From positions 17,776,288 to 17,840,287 of the forward strand of contig NC_092676.1 of NCBI RefSeq assembly GCF_964355755.1: a stretch of 64,000 bases of DNA, given 5' to 3'. The notes below the pieces were generated by a model. The model did no database searches and had not been told where the DNA came from. It saw only the letters and a list, made by a program, of their open reading frames with translations. Shown piece after piece: positions 61,396 through 64,000 of the stretch (position 1 is its first letter; each line of letters begins with the position of its first letter). The position numbers were made by a program, and so were the translations under genes. Source of the stretch: Antedon mediterranea. Taxonomy: Eukaryota > Echinodermata > Crinoidea > Comatulida > Antedonidae.

Positions 61396-63780
61396 ACAAA
61401 GTAGTGAAATAAGATAAGAATCTTGCTGATGGTTATTGCTATTACTTACAAACGTTACCCTTTGCTTAATTAAACAAAAAGCAGACTTTCACTTTTCATA
61501 ACTACAGAATAAATAGATATTCTCTTTGTTCAAATGGAGATTTTATGATTATACATACAGTAGTACTGCATGATCTCCTAGCATGATGCACTGGTATTGA
61601 ACACAAGACAACAACTTTTTTAATGACATGTGTCACTGGTTAATAATCAACACTAATTGTTTGTATTAATTGTTTGGTCTTGTTAAATTATGAACATAAT
61701 AACCATACGTGGAATAGACAGGTTTGTAAAAAGACAGAGCCTCCTGTTAGTTTGGTTAGATCATGCTATGAACTACAACTACAGTACCATCAGACAGTCT
61801 TTGGATGTAAGAAAGATAGTTGACAATGATGTCATAGCATTTGAATTTGTATCTTTTTTTGTGAAAGACTCTGTTTTGCATACGGTATGGTTTAACAATT
61901 TTAGCTCAAGATTAAAGGAATTTTATATAGCCAAATCCTATTTCCCCACATGCATACATGAAGATTAGTTTCTTCAATTTGAAGATTTGAAAAAGCATGT
62001 TAGTGGCGATCAAACCTGTTAGTGGCGGTAATTATCGCTGTTGGTTTCGATTGAATAAAATAAATAAAATAAAATAAAATAAATAAAAAAATGTCCGTGT
62101 ATTCCGGGAAATAATGTTTGTTATAGAAAATGAATAAAAAAGTCTGTAAATACTTTTTTAAACAAAATTTTAATAATGCTTAAGTTTTTTTTATTTAGTT
62201 TTATTTATTTATTGTGCAAACTTTAGGATTATTGTTTTGTTCCAAAAATGAATTAAAAAAGACCTCTTCAATAAATGGGAATATGCAGGTTGATATGCTT
62301 GTTTAAGTCTACAGGGGGTTCTACTAGACAGCGTCATACATTTTGTACCGTGGGGTATACTATAAATTCACAATTGTGTAAAACGAAACAATAATTGGAG
62401 ACTTGAGTCGAGGCTTGACTCATTCTGACTACTGTATTACAAATTTTGTGCTTTGAAAACAAATTAATTAATATACAGTAGTTTGTATTATTGATTGTCT
62501 TGAACAATTTTGAGACTTATTACAGATGAAGGTTTCGGTGTATGCTATCGGCTGTTTAGTAAAATTTATTAAAACACATTAAAACATTGACAATGGAACA
62601 ACTGCAGCGTTCCTTTAATTAAGTGTATTAATAATGGCACATTATTTTATTGTAATGCAAATGTTGTCCTGCCATCCCTTTGTTCTCTTTGAAGGATAAC
62701 ATGGTATAGATTATTTCTAATATTATTAATTGCTCCAATAATATGACATGTGCAATAGCTTTTGATTGGTTGGCAGATTGAGATTCAATGAATCCAGTGG
62801 GCCTAAAACATACAGTCATCTTATTCTATTGTTCTTAATAGTTGAGGATTATTCCATTATTTTGTTTAATTTTTTTAATTTAAAATAATGCTAGTTATTT
62901 GAAAAATATTTTATATACTATATAAGTTTAATAATAAATAAAGTATATTAACTCATTTTAAACCAGTTTTGAATAAAAAGGATTAGTGTTTTTGATTTAG
63001 GTGTTTTACTTTTTTCAAAATTTTGCAATTAGGTTTATAATGGTAGATTCCAAACTTTTTGATAATAAATCATCATAATGAACATACACCTAATTATGAA
63101 GATAAAAATGGGAGGAGACACATTGACAAAGAGCAATAGCATTGTTACTGGTAGAGTAGTAACCCATGCGTCATATTAATATCAATACACTATATTTTGG
63201 TGATGCCTGTCTCTATTTTTACTTAAAATCGGTATAATTCTATGGTAAGTGAATTTTTTTTTAAATATTTTATGAAATATTGGAGGAGGGCTGAGGGTAA
63301 AAAAACAAGAGTTGGAATTAACCATTTTATCGGCATCTGTACTATTAGTGAAAAGTTGTAATGTATTTAGCTCGAACCAATCAACAACACACGTAAAGTC
63401 ATTTTGGGACTGTCAACCAACGTTTCTGTATAATGCTGTTATTTTTTACTGTGGTTTAATTTTTGCTAATTTTGCAATTGGGAACTTTACCACTCTCTTT
63501 ATTTACTCACAAGAATTTTGACAAATTTCACATTATGCAGCCACTGCAATACTGGTGCCATGGTCTAGTGAGGCCCATAGAAAAAACATCCACCTATGTT
63601 TCATTTGATTGTCCCTAAACTTGCCGGATCCCGACTTGCCAAACAAAGGGTGTTGTCTATGCTTTATATAATACAAAAAAGATCGTAATTTTAGCCACAT
63701 TAGGCCTAGGCTAGAATTTAACTAAAAGTGGCGTTTGCAAAAATATAAAAATGCGAAAACATCAAGGAACTACGGTGGCC
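61396..63780. other. Gene-poor interval with AAATA microsatellite
   Basis: A 92-codon plus-strand frame (61690-61968) has no recognised motif or splice context. An (AAATA)n tract at 62055-62092 may be a retroelement tail. The rest is AT-rich and unassigned. Confidence 0.4.
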
Positions 63781-63787
63781 TATAAGT

Positions 63788-64000
63788 GTCACGGCAACTT
63801 TCAAAAAATATCACGGCAACTTTCAAAAAAAGCTACGGCAATTTGAAAAAAGCCACGGCAAATTAAGAATAAAACATCACGGCAAATTAAAAATAAAACA
63901 TTGCGGCAATTTAACAAAAATACCACGGCAACTTAAAAATGAAACACCACGGCAAATTAGTATTGAAACACCACGGCAAATTAGTAATGAAACACCACGG
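63788..64000. repeat. CACGGCAA satellite array, continuing past the window
   Basis: About nine units of 20-30 bp, each starting (C/T)ACGGCAA followed by an A-rich stretch. Unit length settles at about 30 bp (ACCACGGCAAATTAGTAATG plus AAAC) toward the right edge, where units are most alike. Confidence 0.9.

Noticed and set aside
61690-61968. 92-codon plus-strand frame
   Set aside because: No motif, odd composition and no flanking signals; could be chance in AT-rich DNA.

Overview
The window is AT-rich animal nuclear DNA with spliced genes (GT-AG introns, one GC-AG), long introns and a dense load of transposable elements. The gene content points to a marine invertebrate deuterostome, most likely an echinoderm: a sperm fibrous-sheath-type gene, an SH3YL1 orthologue, a single-pass C-type lectin receptor, CR1/L2-like and Penelope-like retroelements, and dozens of copies of the dispersed palindrome TAGGCCTA. 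The organism call is inference; the exon structures are read from splice sites and reading phase.

Layout. 1-5.7 kb: the 5' part of an unrecognised minus-strand gene (coding exons 2083-539, probable non-coding first exon near 4.9-5.06 kb), apparently head-to-head with a plus-strand C2H2 zinc-finger gene (5695-8959) across a promoter region with a perfect CRE. The zinc-finger protein ends in about 30 copies of a decapeptide. 9.7-13.5 kb: two inverted repeats of about 0.55-0.6 kb enclose a 2.1-kb, 30-bp minisatellite. 13.8-32.2 kb: a 17-exon minus-strand gene (about 1909 residues) whose N-terminus looks like FSIP2, followed by a charged helical region, two candidate protein-kinase-A anchoring helices and a very Ser-rich tail. 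Its introns hold a 2.1-kb terminal-inverted-repeat element, MITEs, a retroelement fragment and a complete plus-strand C-type lectin receptor gene with a C-terminal ITIM (25742-28003). 32.2-36.5 kb: intergenic, with a Penelope-like endonuclease remnant. 36.5-41.8 kb: the minus-strand SH3YL1 orthologue (SYLF domain, Ser-rich linker, SH3 domain), with one GC-AG intron. 42.8 kb: a YY1-type promoter and a possible plus-strand first exon. 43.5-64 kb: no convincing host coding sequence. This part holds reverse-transcriptase fragments, a 1.5-kb tandem duplication studded with TGACGTCA palindromes, a 0.6-kb segmental duplication, a 4.75-kb inverted-repeat element containing a foldback and a PIF/Harbinger-like element with TTA target duplication, and a satellite array running off the right edge.

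The genes do not form an operon-like pathway. The FSIP2-like gene and the partial gene at the left edge share a short motif (Y-x-S-L-x-D-P-H-L) and may both be flagellar proteins. The receptor gene lies antisense inside an FSIP2-like intron and is presumably regulated independently.
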